Assembly: GCA_017938645.1 (NCBI GenBank)
Contig: JAGBBE010000197.1
Span: forward strand, 1-32,011
Length of the DNA stretch: 32,011 nucleotides
Origin: Clostridia bacterium
GTDB lineage: Bacteria; Bacillota_A; Clostridia; Christensenellales; Aristaeellaceae
Direction: 5' to 3'
The position numbers and the translations under genes are program-made. The notes under the pieces were generated by a model. It saw only the letters and a program-made list of their open reading frames with translations, did not search any database and had not been told where the DNA came from. Shown in pieces: positions 14,050 through 22,105 of the stretch. The first letter of the stretch is position 1, and every line of letters begins with the position of its first letter.

Positions 14050-14727
14050 TTATGCCTGAATCTCGGTTTTCTTCTTTGCTGCCCTGGGCGTGACCACTGC
14101 GCCGCCTGCCTCGCGGGCCGCTTTGCACAGTGTGCGCAGGGTACAGCTCATGCATTCGGGATTGCGCGCATGGCACACGCGGCGGCCGTGAAAGATCAGC
14201 CAGTGGTGTGCGGCAACCCAGTCTTTTTTCGGAATGGCCTTCTGAAGCTGCACTTCCGTCAGCTCCACGTTTTTGGCCTCAGCCAGACCCAGCCGGTTCG
14301 ACACGCGGAACACATGCGTATCCACCGCGATGGTCGGCACGCCAAAGGCATTGGCCAGAACCACATTGGCCGTTTTCTGACCCACGCCGGGGAGCGACGT
14401 GAGCGATTTCATATCGCCGGGAACCTCGCCTCCGTGATTTTGCACAATCAGCCGGCAGGCCTCCACGATATTGCTGGCCTTGGTCCTGAAGCCGCAGCTT
14501 TTGACCATGGGATACACGTCCTCCACGCTGGCGGACGCCATGGCTTCCACGGTGGGATAGCGTTCAAACAGCGCGGGCGTGACCTTGTTGACCTGCTTGT
14601 CCGTGCACTGGGCGGACAGCATCACGGCCACAAGGGTTTCATAGGGATTGGAGAAGTTCAGTTCCGGCCTTGCGTCCGGATACAATTCCGCCAATCCGGC
14701 GAGAATAGCCTTTTTGCTGACTCTCAT
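14050..14727 (-). CDS. nth: endonuclease III (DNA glycosylase/AP lyase)
   Basis: A 225-residue base-excision repair enzyme that removes oxidised pyrimidines and cleaves at AP sites. It has the helix-hairpin-helix LPGVGQKTANVV with the catalytic Lys, the catalytic Asp in the VDTHV motif and the C-terminal 4Fe-4S loop C-x6-C-x2-C-x5-C (CHARNPECMSCTLRTLC). The start ATG 14725-14727 overlaps the folT stop by 4 bp (ATGA); the much longer N-terminal extension in the same frame lies inside folT and is not expected to be translated. Nth is ordinary in Clostridia, but its place under a THF riboswitch is less so. Confidence 0.96.
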   Translation of the reverse strand: MRVSKKAILAGLAELYPDARPELNFSNPYETLVAVMLSAQCTDKQVNKVTPALFERYPTVEAMASASVEDVYPMVKSCGFRTKASNIVEACRLIVQNHGGEVPGDMKSLTSLPGVGQKTANVVLANAFGVPTIAVDTHVFRVSNRLGLAEAKNVELTEVQLQKAIPKKDWVAAHHWLIFHGRRVCHARNPECMSCTLRTLCKAAREAGGAVVTPRAAKKKTEIQA

Positions 14728-15275
14728 TTCGTTTCCTTTCCGTTCAGACGAATGGAAGCGGGCAGCTTGACGCGGCTGAGCGCCGCAATGGCCGCGAACA
14801 TGACCACCGTATGCAAAGCCGCCTCCAGAGGATAGGTTCCGGCGCGCGCCACGATCCAGCCCCAGTAGGTCTTGCTGCCGAACAGCATGCTCAGCCACAG
14901 GGAATTGAGCAGCAGGTTGATCACCGCGCCCGAAACAGCGGCGATGAGTGCACGCACCCACGAGGCATTCTTCTGATACAAAGCCAGTCCGTACGCCAGA
15001 CCCACCAGTGCGCCGGTGAGCGTAAAGCCGGGAAAGTAAGCGCCGGTGGGAAACAGCAGCGATCCGATCAGATCACCCAGCGCACCCACCACAGCGGCAG
15101 GCACAGGCCCGAGCAGCGCTCCGGCCACTGCCACCGGCAGGAAGCCGAAGTTAAACTCCTTGGAAACCAGATTGATCTGGACGATTTTGCCCAGAACCAC
15201 CTGCAGGGCCACCAGCAGGGCCATGATTACCAGTTTTTCCGTTGAGAAAACATGTCGTGAAGTCCTTTTTTGCAC
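14724..15275 (-). CDS. folT: ECF transporter S component, folate type (FolT-like)
   Basis: A 183-residue, six-TM substrate-binding subunit of an energy-coupling-factor transporter. It has the folT-family signature region with GALGDLIGSLLFPTGAYFPG (about 65-84). The ATPase and T subunits are not in this window and are usually encoded elsewhere as a shared module. The start is GTG 15273-15275, eight bases after GGGAGG. This SD lies in the arm of a hairpin downstream of a THF riboswitch, which supports folate as the substrate and explains the regulation. The gene heads a six-gene operon. Confidence 0.92.
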   Translation of the reverse strand: MQKRTSRHVFSTEKLVIMALLVALQVVLGKIVQINLVSKEFNFGFLPVAVAGALLGPVPAAVVGALGDLIGSLLFPTGAYFPGFTLTGALVGLAYGLALYQKNASWVRALIAAVSGAVINLLLNSLWLSMLFGSKTYWGWIVARAGTYPLEAALHTVVMFAAIAALSRVKLPASIRLNGKETK

Positions 15276-15283
15276 AACAAAAA

Positions 15284-15315
15284 CCTCCCGTTATCGTATG
15301 TCGACTCGCAGGAGG
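15284..15315 (-). promoter_or_regulatory. riboswitch expression platform hairpin
   Basis: On the minus strand CCUCCUG (15309-15315) can pair with CGGGAGG (15284-15290), followed by UUUUUG. The second arm contains the folT Shine-Dalgarno, so the hairpin can act as an SD sequestor and possibly also as a terminator. Confidence 0.65.
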
Positions 15316-15324
15316 CAGCACCAA

Positions 15325-15422
15325 GACAGCGGGATGCGCCGCACACACCGCGCCGGGAACCGGCTTCGTTCCATGACAACTCCCCGTTCATGAACACTTA
15401 ACGCGCGTGAAGCTACTCTGCC
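15325..15422 (-). promoter_or_regulatory. tetrahydrofolate (THF) riboswitch aptamer
   Basis: The minus-strand RNA matches the THF class I aptamer. It contains the conserved blocks GAGUAG, CGCGUUAAGUG, GAACGGG, GUUGUC, ACGAAGC, GGCGCGGUG and GCAUCCCGCU in the order of the Eubacterium siraeum reference. P1 is formed by GGCAG (15418-15422) with CUGUC (15325-15329). It senses reduced folates and should lower expression of folT and the downstream genes when folate is plentiful. Placement directly before a folT-type gene is the textbook context. Confidence 0.9.
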
Positions 15423-15446
15423 TGACACGAATCGCAGGACGTGGTT

Positions 15447-15475
15447 ATTGTACGATGGAAGCCGCGAAAATGCAA
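15447..15475 (-). promoter_or_regulatory. folT operon promoter
   Basis: On the minus strand TTGCAT (15470-15475) is separated by 17 bp from TACAAT (15447-15452). The RNA should start about 20 bases before the riboswitch. Confidence 0.72.
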
Positions 15476-15504
15476 GTGTTTACACCGTTTTGGAAGGATT
15501 TTTG

Positions 15505-15993
15505 TCACTTCCAGTTGCAGCCCTCGATAAGCACTTCACAAAGCGCTGCAAGCCCGTGCAGGTCCTCAAAGCTGAAGCGGCCCACAAGCGGACTGTCGAT
15601 GTCCAGAACGCCCTTTACCTCACCGTTGCGAATCAGCGGGATTACAATTTCGCTGTTGCTGGCCGCGTCGCAGGCGATGTGTCCGGGAAACATGTGCACG
15701 TCATACACCAGCTGGATTTCTTTTTCTTTCACAGCGGTGCCGCACACGCCGCGGCCCACGGGAATCCGGACGCACGCAGGTTTGCCCTGAAAAGGCCCAA
15801 GCACCAGCATGCCGTCCTTCATCAGATAAAAGCCCGCCCAGTTGATATCCTTGAGAGCGTTAAAAATCAGTGCGCTCGTATTGGCCAGATTGGCAATCAG
15901 GTCGGCTTCATCCTCCATAAGGCCATGAAGCTCTATCATAAGCCGCTGATACAGCTCCTTTTTGTTTTCGGGGTAGGACATTTCCTGCCACAT
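15505..15993 (-). CDS. msrC: free methionine-(R)-sulfoxide reductase (GAF domain)
   Basis: This 162-residue single-GAF enzyme reduces free methionine-R-sulfoxide with thioredoxin-type donors. The three functional cysteines are seen at C74, C84 and C108, spaced exactly as in E. coli YebR/MsrC (84, 94, 118). The surrounding motifs are QGKPACVRIPVGRGVCG and FPGHIACDA, with the C-terminal GVLDIDSP strand. It is divergent from a rubredoxin-type flavoprotein gene, so the intergenic region may serve two redox/oxidative-stress genes. The -10 TGATATAAT lies at 16021-16029 on the minus strand. Confidence 0.93.
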   Translation of the reverse strand: MWQEMSYPENKKELYQRLMIELHGLMEDEADLIANLANTSALIFNALKDINWAGFYLMKDGMLVLGPFQGKPACVRIPVGRGVCGTAVKEKEIQLVYDVHMFPGHIACDAASNSEIVIPLIRNGEVKGVLDIDSPLVGRFSFEDLHGLAALCEVLIEGCNWK

Positions 15994-16020
15994 AGGCGCA
16001 TCATCTCCCTTTCAAATTCC

Positions 16021-16073
16021 ATTATATCACAAAACATACGTTTCACCAGTATCTGTGCCGGGTATGATATAAT
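16021..16073. promoter_or_regulatory. divergent extended -10 promoters (msrC and rubredoxin flavoprotein)
   Basis: TGATATAAT occurs on the minus strand (16021-16029) and again on the plus strand (16065-16073). Both are perfect -10 hexamers with the extended TGn, and no good -35 is seen for either. They serve msrC and the flavoprotein gene respectively. Confidence 0.72.
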
Positions 16074-16103
16074 TAAGACAATGATTTTGAAGGAGGCTTT
16101 TTC

Positions 16104-16721
16104 ATGAACCTTGATCCTACCGCCCTGTTTTCCATCTCCTACGGACTGTATGTTCTCACCGCCCACGACGGCCAGCGCGACTGCGGTTGCATTTTGAACA
16201 GCATCATGCAATTGACCGAAACGCCCCTGCGCCTTGCGGTGAGTGTGAATAAAAGCAACCACACCTGCGACGCCATTGCAAAGGATGGCCGTCTCAACCT
16301 GAGCGTCCTCAACGAATCCGCGCCTTTTGACGTTTTCACCCGCTTTGGCTTCCAGTCCGGCCGCGATGTGGACAAGTTTGCCGGTTCCGACGATCCTGTG
16401 AGCGAAAACGGTCTGCGTTATCTCGACGGCGTTGCCAACACCCTGCTTTCCGCCAAGGTGGAGCAGGTCATCGACTGCGGCACGCACGTGCTCTTCATCG
16501 CCCTCGTCACCGAAACCAAAAAGCTCAACACCCTGCCCTCCATGACCTACAGCTACTATCACGCCAATGTAAAGCCTAAGAAGAAGGCTGAAGAGAAGCC
16601 CAAGCGCGGCTATGTCTGCCGCATCTGCGGGTACTTCCACGAGGGCGACGAGCTGCCTGAGGACTTCATCTGCCCGCTTTGCAAGCACGGCGCAGCGGAT
16701 TTCGAACCTGTTGGTTTCTGA
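16104..16721 (+). CDS. flavin reductase-rubredoxin fusion (high-molecular-weight rubredoxin type)
   Basis: A 205-residue fusion. Residues about 5-150 are an FMN-binding flavin-reductase-like domain (LTAHDG...GCILNSIMQLTETP). A Lys-rich linker (KPKKKAEEKPK) joins it to a C-terminal rubredoxin with YVCRICGY and FICPLCKHG, i.e. two CxxC pairs for one iron. Such proteins (Hrb of Moorella) pass electrons from NAD(P)H via FMN to flavodiiron proteins that detoxify O2 or NO. No flavodiiron protein lies in this window. GGAGG precedes ATG 16104, with an extended -10 promoter at 16065-16073. The divergent methionine sulfoxide reductase supports an oxidative-stress role. Confidence 0.92.
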   Translation: MNLDPTALFSISYGLYVLTAHDGQRDCGCILNSIMQLTETPLRLAVSVNKSNHTCDAIAKDGRLNLSVLNESAPFDVFTRFGFQSGRDVDKFAGSDDPVSENGLRYLDGVANTLLSAKVEQVIDCGTHVLFIALVTETKKLNTLPSMTYSYYHANVKPKKKAEEKPKRGYVCRICGYFHEGDELPEDFICPLCKHGAADFEPVGF

Positions 16722-16739
16722 TCCGCTGGCTTCTGACAC

Positions 16740-16768
16740 TTGCGTTTCCCGCTCAAATGCGGTATGAT
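16740..16768 (+). promoter_or_regulatory. promoter of the small gene and the YfbR-like gene
   Basis: TTGCGT (16740-16745), a 17-bp spacer and TATGAT (16763-16768) precede the small ORF starting at 16794/16803. Confidence 0.65.
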
Positions 16769-16802
16769 AAGTTCCCAATTTGAGAAAGGGGACATGATCG
16801 AC

Positions 16803-17030
16803 ATGGCCGAAGAACGCAAGAGCATTGAAGAAATGATGGAAGGCAACGACAAGCCCCAGCGCGACCGCAAGAACTGGGTTGCCTTTGTGGAGAGCGACGT
16901 TGTGAACTTCCTGACCCTGAATGAAATCGAAAAGATGACCATTGACGACGGCTGCGGCAACAAGGCCAAGCTGACCCGCCGCAAGGACGGCAGCGTATAC
17001 GTGGAGTGCACCAGCTCCAACGTGCTGTAA
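16803..17030 (+). CDS. small acidic protein, unknown
   Basis: A 75-residue cytoplasmic protein. The ATG at 16803 is preferred over the in-frame ATG 16794, which is only two bases after the AAAGGGG SD. The sequence has a charged N-terminus (MAEERKSIEEMM), a middle WVAFVESDVVNFLTLNEIEKM and a C-terminal strand-rich part GNKAKLTRRKDGSVYVECT that could form a small beta domain. No TM segment, signal peptide or cysteine motif is visible. It has its own promoter and lies 10 bp before the YfbR-like gene, so the two are co-expressed. I do not recognise the family. Confidence 0.75.
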   Translation: MAEERKSIEEMMEGNDKPQRDRKNWVAFVESDVVNFLTLNEIEKMTIDDGCGNKAKLTRRKDGSVYVECTSSNVL

Positions 17031-17040
17031 GGAGCCCTGT

Positions 17041-17622
17041 ATGAATCACTTTTTTGCCTATCTGGACCGTCTCAAGCTCATCCGCCGCTGGGGACTGATG
17101 CGCAACACCGTGCCGGAAAACGATATGGAGCACAGCATGCAGACCGCGCTGATCGCGCATGGACTGGCCGTGCTCGGCAAGACGCGTCATCAGCGCGATA
17201 TCGACCCGGAGCATGTGGTGATGCTGGCGCTCTACCATGACGTAAGCGAGGTCATCACCGGCGACCTGCCCACGCCGGTCAAGTACAAGTCTCCTGAAAT
17301 CCAGGGCGCATACCGTGATCTGGAGGAGCACGCGCGCGAGCGTCTGCTCGGCATGCTGCCCGAGGACATGCAGCCCGCCTTCCGCACCTACATCACGCCG
17401 GATGAAACCACCTACGAGTGGCGGCTGGTGAAGGCTGCCGACCGCATCAGCGCCTACCTCAAATGTGTTGAGGAGGAAAAGATGGGCAACCGTGACTTTG
17501 CGCAGGCCAGACTCACCATTCAGGACAGCATCAACCAGAACACGCTGCCCGAGGTGCATGAGTTCATGCGCGAGTTCGTCCCCAGCTTCAGCCTGTCGCC
17601 TGACGAGCTGAGCCGGATGTAA
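17041..17622 (+). CDS. YfbR-like 5'-deoxynucleotidase (HD domain)
   Basis: A 193-residue HD-domain phosphohydrolase that should dephosphorylate deoxynucleoside 5'-monophosphates. Metal ligands visible: H31 (MEHSMQ), H66-D67 in LYHDVSEVITGDLPTPVKY (the YfbR signature) and an Asp in VKAADRISAYL. Length and motif order match E. coli YfbR (199 aa). SD AAGGAG begins inside the stop region of the preceding gene, showing tight coupling. A strong bidirectional terminator follows. Confidence 0.92.
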   Translation: MNHFFAYLDRLKLIRRWGLMRNTVPENDMEHSMQTALIAHGLAVLGKTRHQRDIDPEHVVMLALYHDVSEVITGDLPTPVKYKSPEIQGAYRDLEEHARERLLGMLPEDMQPAFRTYITPDETTYEWRLVKAADRISAYLKCVEEEKMGNRDFAQARLTIQDSINQNTLPEVHEFMREFVPSFSLSPDELSRM

Positions 17623-17623
17623 C

Positions 17624-17666
17624 ACACAAAAAACTCCGTCCATTTTCGGACGGAGTTTTTTTGTGT
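17624..17666. terminator. bidirectional intrinsic terminator
   Basis: CTCCGTCC (17634-17641) pairs with GGACGGAG (17648-17655) and is flanked by an A-run on the left and a T-run on the right. It therefore serves both the YfbR-like gene (plus) and the exported-protein gene of the sigma operon (minus). Confidence 0.95.
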
Positions 17667-17668
17667 AT

Positions 17669-18745
17669 TCAGCTGTAGCAGTCCATGATCATTTTGCCAT
17701 CCAGCGCGGAATACCACGCCCAACCGTCTGTGCGGCTGCCGTCGGTGAAGTCGTAGGTCACATACCACGCAGGCGCCATGACCATGCCGTCCTTTTTGTT
17801 TTCGGCGCGCATGGGACAGTACATCAGCTTCACAGACGTGATTTCCGGGTCAAGCAAACCATCCCTGATCCTGCGCGGATTGTCCCTCTCAAAGCAGTCG
17901 GCGATTTCCTCCGCCGTCAGCAGCTTTTCGGGCGTGGACACCACTTCCCCCAGCGCATAATCATCCCGCATTTCAAACAGCACAACCCCACCGGAATTCA
18001 CAAAGGCATACGCCTCAAAAACAGAATCGGGATTGCCCGCCGGAACGCCGTTCAGAAAGCGGCTGTAGTACAGGAAGTAACCTTCATCCGCCTCGGTGGC
18101 CTGCGTGAAATCGTAGTAGCGGTCAAAGACATTGTACATCGTCTGGTGATAGGCTACATATGCCTGACCCATTTCGCGGATGCGCTCTGCGTCCATGTCC
18201 ACCGCAAGGGTCAGCTCATATCCTTCCGCGCCGATGGCCGTAAGGATCTTCTGCACGGCTTCATCCGCCTGCGCCAGCGTAACGCCGGTAAGCTCACGGT
18301 TCTTCAGTTCCGGCACTTCGCCTTTGCCATAGCGTGCGTCGATGATCGCCTGATGCGCAATTCTGCCGATTTCCACGTCAAAGGATGGACGCGGAAAGGG
18401 TTCGCTGGGATTATCCGGCTCCTCGCCGTAGATCATGCGGTACTCGCCGTCATATTCCTGATAGCAGACATACTCCCTGTCCACCGTCAGCTGCGCCTGA
18501 TTTTCAAAGGTGAAGATATCATAGCGGCTTCTCTTCGAGCCGTTCTGATACTTATATTCACCATCCTGAAACAGTTCCGGCACGGCCTTATCAAAGAAGG
18601 ACGCTTCCTCCACTGACCTGTGAACCGCGCGGTACACAGGAAGAGGCTGTTCCTGCTGATAGCCTTCGGGCACAATGACCTCCGCCACTGCGCCGGTGCT
18701 CAGCAGCATCAGAGCGGCCATAAGCCATGCAATCCAATTTCTCAT
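17669..18745 (-). CDS. exported protein of the sigma/anti-sigma operon, unknown
   Basis: A 358-residue exported protein with a signal peptide (MRNWIAWLMAALMLLSTGAVA) and no lipobox Cys. The ATG 18743-18745 overlaps the stop of the preceding gene by 4 bp and follows AAGGAGG; the longer N-terminal form is not supported. The mature part is acidic, with repeated aromatic strands (YDIFTFENQAQLTVD, GWAWYSALDGKMIMDCY), giving the impression of a secreted beta-rich protein. Exported proteins translated after a sigma and an anti-sigma often take part in envelope sensing. No known family is claimed. Confidence 0.78.
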   Translation of the reverse strand: MRNWIAWLMAALMLLSTGAVAEVIVPEGYQQEQPLPVYRAVHRSVEEASFFDKAVPELFQDGEYKYQNGSKRSRYDIFTFENQAQLTVDREYVCYQEYDGEYRMIYGEEPDNPSEPFPRPSFDVEIGRIAHQAIIDARYGKGEVPELKNRELTGVTLAQADEAVQKILTAIGAEGYELTLAVDMDAERIREMGQAYVAYHQTMYNVFDRYYDFTQATEADEGYFLYYSRFLNGVPAGNPDSVFEAYAFVNSGGVVLFEMRDDYALGEVVSTPEKLLTAEEIADCFERDNPRRIRDGLLDPEITSVKLMYCPMRAENKKDGMVMAPAWYVTYDFTDGSRTDGWAWYSALDGKMIMDCYS

Positions 18746-19536
18746 TTCTCTTCCTCCTTTGCACGCTCGGGCGTTACCACCGCATCCCATGTTTCGCCCA
18801 GATAGGTATCATTTGTTTCATCGCGCAGCCACTGACCGTCCTGCGTTACCTCCCAGTTGGACGACCAGAGGCGGATCAAATACTCCTGACCATCCTCCAC
18901 CGCCACGCCTGTGGGAATTTCAAAGGCGAATACGATGCTTCCGTCCATCTGCGGATAGAGGGAATATCCTGCTGTAGCCAGCGGAAGCACCGTTCCTCCG
19001 TCCACGCCGACCGCCTCGGGCACGGTGGATACAATCAGGATTTTTCCATTCTTCTCCCGTGCCCGATCGGCATAGGTAGGCGCACCCTCTGGCGCGCGGC
19101 TGTCCTCGCCGTAGTAAAGGCCGTAGCCGGCCGCGTCAGTTACCTGATAATCCTCCGCCATCAGCACGATGGTTTCCTCAGCAGGCGTGATGCGTCCCAC
19201 ACCGTAGAGCCCGTTGTCGATGTAGACAACCTCCTCCAGCGTATAGATTACGTCACCAATGCGAGTGCTGTGCATCTCCTGCGCGATATTGCCCGCAAGC
19301 AGTTCATCCCTGAGCCTGCCTCCATAAAATTGACCGAAATACTCCGCCACCTGCGAATGCAGCGCTGCCGCCGCCACGCCCAGAACCAGCGCCATCACAA
19401 GCGCCGTGAGCACAGCGGTACGCCACACGGGCCTGTGTGCAGAAGCGGCGTTCCTTTCTGCCTGCGCAAGAGCATAGCGCACGCGGCTCTGAAAACGTTC
19501 AGGCGTGCTGCCGTACATGTTTTTCAAATTCATCAT
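18742..19536 (-). CDS. membrane-anchored putative anti-sigma factor
   Basis: A 264-residue protein with a short cytoplasmic N-terminus (about 1-40, PERFQSRVRYALAQAER) that could hold the sigma factor, one TM segment (about 42-64, AVLTALVMALVLGVAAAAL) and a roughly 200-residue extracytoplasmic domain. No zinc-binding HxxxCxxC motif is seen, so it is not a ZAS-type anti-sigma. The start ATG 19534-19536 shares one base with the TGA of the sigma gene, with GGAGG seven bases upstream (a second ATG follows at 19533). The anti-sigma role is inferred from operon position and topology. Confidence 0.75.
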   Translation of the reverse strand: MMNLKNMYGSTPERFQSRVRYALAQAERNAASAHRPVWRTAVLTALVMALVLGVAAAALHSQVAEYFGQFYGGRLRDELLAGNIAQEMHSTRIGDVIYTLEEVVYIDNGLYGVGRITPAEETIVLMAEDYQVTDAAGYGLYYGEDSRAPEGAPTYADRAREKNGKILIVSTVPEAVGVDGGTVLPLATAGYSLYPQMDGSIVFAFEIPTGVAVEDGQEYLIRLWSSNWEVTQDGQWLRDETNDTYLGETWDAVVTPERAKEEEK

Positions 19537-20006
19537 CAGCGTACCTCCTCCAATTCCAGCAATCCGCGAAGGATCTGCCGTCCGCGGTGCAGCCTCGACT
19601 TCACCGTGCCCTGAGGCAGCCGCAGGATCGCCGAAACCTCTGCGACCGGATATCCTTCCACATAATACAAAACCATGGGCAGCCGGTACTTCTCCTCAAG
19701 CGATGTAAACAGTTCGTAGACTTCCGGTCTTGCATCCGGCTCGCATTCACGCTCAGGCGGATCGTCAAAGAGCGTCTCGCGCTTGCGCCTGCGCAGAATG
19801 GCATAGCTCTCATTGATGAGAATGCGCGCCATCCACTTGTCCAGCGCCTGTTCATCCCGGAGGCTGTTTCTTTTGCGGATCGCCTTTTCAATGGCGCTTT
19901 GTACGGCGTCCTCTCTGTCGCACATCTGCGGCAGGATGGTGGTGGCGATCCTGTACAGCCTGTCCTGCATGCCGATGATGCGTTGATTCCATTCCGACTG
20001 TGTCAT
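19536..20006 (-). CDS. ECF-type RNA polymerase sigma factor
   Basis: A 156-residue extracytoplasmic-function sigma factor. Region 2 (about 12-75) includes DREDAVQSAIEKAIRK and the helix ending LINESYAILRRRKR. Region 4 (about 105-153) includes LPMVLYYVEGYPVAEVSAIL followed by PQGTVKSRLHRGRQILR, the recognition helix-turn-helix. It heads a three-gene unit with perfect translational coupling. Its regulatory region contains an 18-bp palindrome (20029-20046) abutting a -10 hexamer, so an additional DNA-binding regulator may control it. Confidence 0.92.
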   Translation of the reverse strand: MTQSEWNQRIIGMQDRLYRIATTILPQMCDREDAVQSAIEKAIRKRNSLRDEQALDKWMARILINESYAILRRRKRETLFDDPPERECEPDARPEVYELFTSLEEKYRLPMVLYYVEGYPVAEVSAILRLPQGTVKSRLHRGRQILRGLLELEEVR

Positions 20007-20028
20007 CTTTCTCCTCCTGTGTGAGGTC

Positions 20029-20071
20029 GTGTAAAACGTTTTACACTATACAGACGCCCGGGAGTCTCCAA
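20029..20071 (-). promoter_or_regulatory. sigma operon promoter with 18-bp palindromic operator
   Basis: GTGTAAAACGTTTTACAC (20029-20046) is a perfect 18-bp palindrome with a central CG, of the LacI/cre type in appearance. It abuts TATAGT (minus strand, 20045-20050), and a weak TTGGAG (20066-20071) lies 15 bp upstream. Binding here would block the transcription start of the sigma operon. Confidence 0.6.
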
Positions 20072-20232
20072 CGGTTGCATTTTTCTGGAATTTATGTCCG
20101 TTTTTTGACTTTTGTGGACGCACGGTGAACGCCCTGTAAAGCTTCCATGATGCGGCAGGAAGGTGGTTTTTCCTTCAAGAATGATTGATTCGAAAGGGTT
20201 TTGCACACCCTTTGAACCAAGGAGGAAAACAC

Positions 20233-22059
20233 ATGAAGGTCGAAAACAAATCCCCGAAAAAGCCGCTTGTCTTTTACTATCTGATCGCGATGCTGGTGAT
20301 CATGCTGCTCAACGCGCTGGTCTTTCCCTCGCTGCTTTCGCCGCGCGTGACGGAGGTTACCTACAGCGATTTCCTCAACATGATTGAAGCCCGGTCTGTG
20401 GAAGAGGTCGCCATGGACGCCGAGCAGATCCTGTTCACCGCCAAGGACGCCGCCGGCGTAACCGGCGTGTATAAAACCGGTCTGTGGCCGGATGAAAATC
20501 TGGTCGACCGTCTGCACAGCTCCGGCGCAAAATTCACTGCAGCGATTCCCACGCAGGATTCACCGCTGCTCAGTTTCCTGACGGGCTGGATTTTCCCGAT
20601 TCTGTTTATGGTAGTTATCGGCCAGCTGGTCAGCCACATGCTTGCCAAAAAGATGGGCGGCAACGCCATGCAGTTTGGCAAGAGCAATGCAAAGATCTAC
20701 GTTGAAAGTCAGACTGGCAAAACCTTTGCCGACGTCGCCGGACAGGACGAGGCCAAGGAGGCGCTTACCGAGATTGTGGACTTCCTGCACAATCCCGACA
20801 AATACAAATCCATCGGCGCATCGCTGCCCAAGGGCGCGCTGCTGGTGGGCCCTCCGGGCACGGGCAAGACGCTTCTGGCCAAGGCGGTGGCAGGCGAGGC
20901 CAAGGTGCCGTTCTTCTCCATTTCCGGTTCGGAGTTTGTGGAGATGTTCGTGGGCATGGGCGCGGCAAAGGTGCGCGATCTGTTCAAGCAGGCGGCTGAA
21001 AAAGCGCCGTGCATCGTCTTTATCGATGAAATCGACACCATCGGCAAAAAGCGCGACGGCGCGGGCGGCATCGGCGGCAACGACGAACGCGAACAGACCC
21101 TCAATCAGCTGCTCACTGAAATGGACGGCTTTGACGGCACCAAAGGCGTGGTGATTCTCGCCGCGACCAACCGTCCTGAAAGCCTTGACAAGGCGCTTCT
21201 GCGCCCCGGACGCTTTGACCGCCGCATTCCTGTGGAGCTTCCGGACCTCAAGGGCCGCGTGGCCATCCTCCGGGTGCATTCGCGCAATGTGAAGATGGAC
21301 TCCAACGTCGATTTTGACACCATCGGTCGAGCCACCAGCGGTGCAAGCGGCGCGGAGCTGGCCAACATCGTCAACGAAGCCGCCCTGCGCGCCGTACGCA
21401 TGGGACGCGCCGCCGTGAGCCAGACCGATCTGGAGGAAAGCGTCGAAGTGGTCATCGCGGGTTATCAGCGCAAGGGCGCGGTAATCAGCGAAAAGGACAA
21501 AAAGATCATCGCCTATCACGAAATCGGCCATGCGCTGGTCGCCGCCCGTCTCAAGGACGCTTCACCCGTTCACAAAATCACCATCATCCCCCGTACCTCC
21601 GGCGCGCTGGGCTACACCATGCAGATCGAAGAAGGCGAGCGCGTTCTGATGAGCCGCGAGGAAATGCTGGGGCGGCTGGCTATCCTCACCGGCGGACGCG
21701 CTGCCGAGGAAATCGTGTTTGATTCGATTACCTCCGGCGCGAGCAACGACATCGAAAAGGCCACCCAGACCGCACGCGCCATGATCACCCGTTACGGCAT
21801 GAGCGAGCAATTCGGCATGGTTGCGCTGGAAACGGTGAACAATCCCTATCTCGGCGCGGATACATCGCTGATGTGCAGCCCCGAAACCAGCGCGCGCGTG
21901 GACGCGGAGGTGCAGCGTGTCATTGCTGAAGCGCATGCCAAGGCTGTGGCCATCCTTCAGAAGGACCGCGCGCTGCTGGACCGCCTTTCTCAGCATCTTC
22001 TGGAAAAGGAAACGATCACCGGCGCAGAATTCATGGAAATTCTTCAAAGCGAAGAATAA
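20233..22059 (+). CDS. ftsH: ATP-dependent zinc metalloprotease FtsH
   Basis: A 608-residue membrane AAA+ protease. The start ATG 20233 follows AAGGAGG; an upstream in-frame ATG 20185 lacks an SD. It has TM1 (about 12-35), a periplasmic-side segment, TM2 (about 112-137), Walker A GPPGTGKT (206-213), Walker B IVFIDEID (about 261-268), the second region of homology with [18 protein letters not shown], the zinc site HEIGH (429-433) and a distal Asp ligand in the [11 protein letters not shown] segment. It degrades misassembled membrane proteins and regulators. It is somewhat shorter than E. coli FtsH (644). A 226-bp region separates it from the sigma operon; a small hairpin (20193-20213) lies just before the SD. 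Confidence 0.96.
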   Translation: MKVENKSPKKPLVFYYLIAMLVIMLLNALVFPSLLSPRVTEVTYSDFLNMIEARSVEEVAMDAEQILFTAKDAAGVTGVYKTGLWPDENLVDRLHSSGAKFTAAIPTQDSPLLSFLTGWIFPILFMVVIGQLVSHMLAKKMGGNAMQFGKSNAKIYVESQTGKTFADVAGQDEAKEALTEIVDFLHNPDKYKSIGASLPKGALLVGPPGTGKTLLAKAVAGEAKVPFFSISGSEFVEMFVGMGAAKVRDLFKQAAEKAPCIVFIDEIDTIGKKRDGAGGIGGNDEREQTLNQLLTEMDGFDGTKGVVILAATNRPESLDKALLRPGRFDRRIPVELPDLKGRVAILRVHSRNVKMDSNVDFDTIGRATSGASGAELANIVNEAALRAVRMGRAAVSQTDLEESVEVVIAGYQRKGAVISEKDKKIIAYHEIGHALVAARLKDASPVHKITIIPRTSGALGYTMQIEEGERVLMSREEMLGRLAILTGGRAAEEIVFDSITSGASNDIEKATQTARAMITRYGMSEQFGMVALETVNNPYLGADTSLMCSPETSARVDAEVQRVIAEAHAKAVAILQKDRALLDRLSQHLLEKETITGAEFMEILQSEE

Positions 22060-22105
22060 AAAAACAGGCCCGCATCCATTTGGATTGGATGCGGGCCTTG
22101 CTCTT
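22060..22105. terminator. bidirectional terminator (ftsH / transporter)
   Basis: AGGCCCGCATCCA (22066-22078) pairs with TGGATGCGGGCCT (22086-22098). A-rich sequence on the left and T-rich sequence on the right let it serve both convergent genes. Confidence 0.92.

Noticed and set aside
12439..14835. A 798-codon plus-strand frame across yhbY, obg and nth
   Set aside because: It is antisense to three well-identified genes and shows no family resemblance.
20560..21531. Minus-strand frame of 323 codons inside ftsH
   Set aside because: It is a shadow of ftsH, with no SD or motifs.
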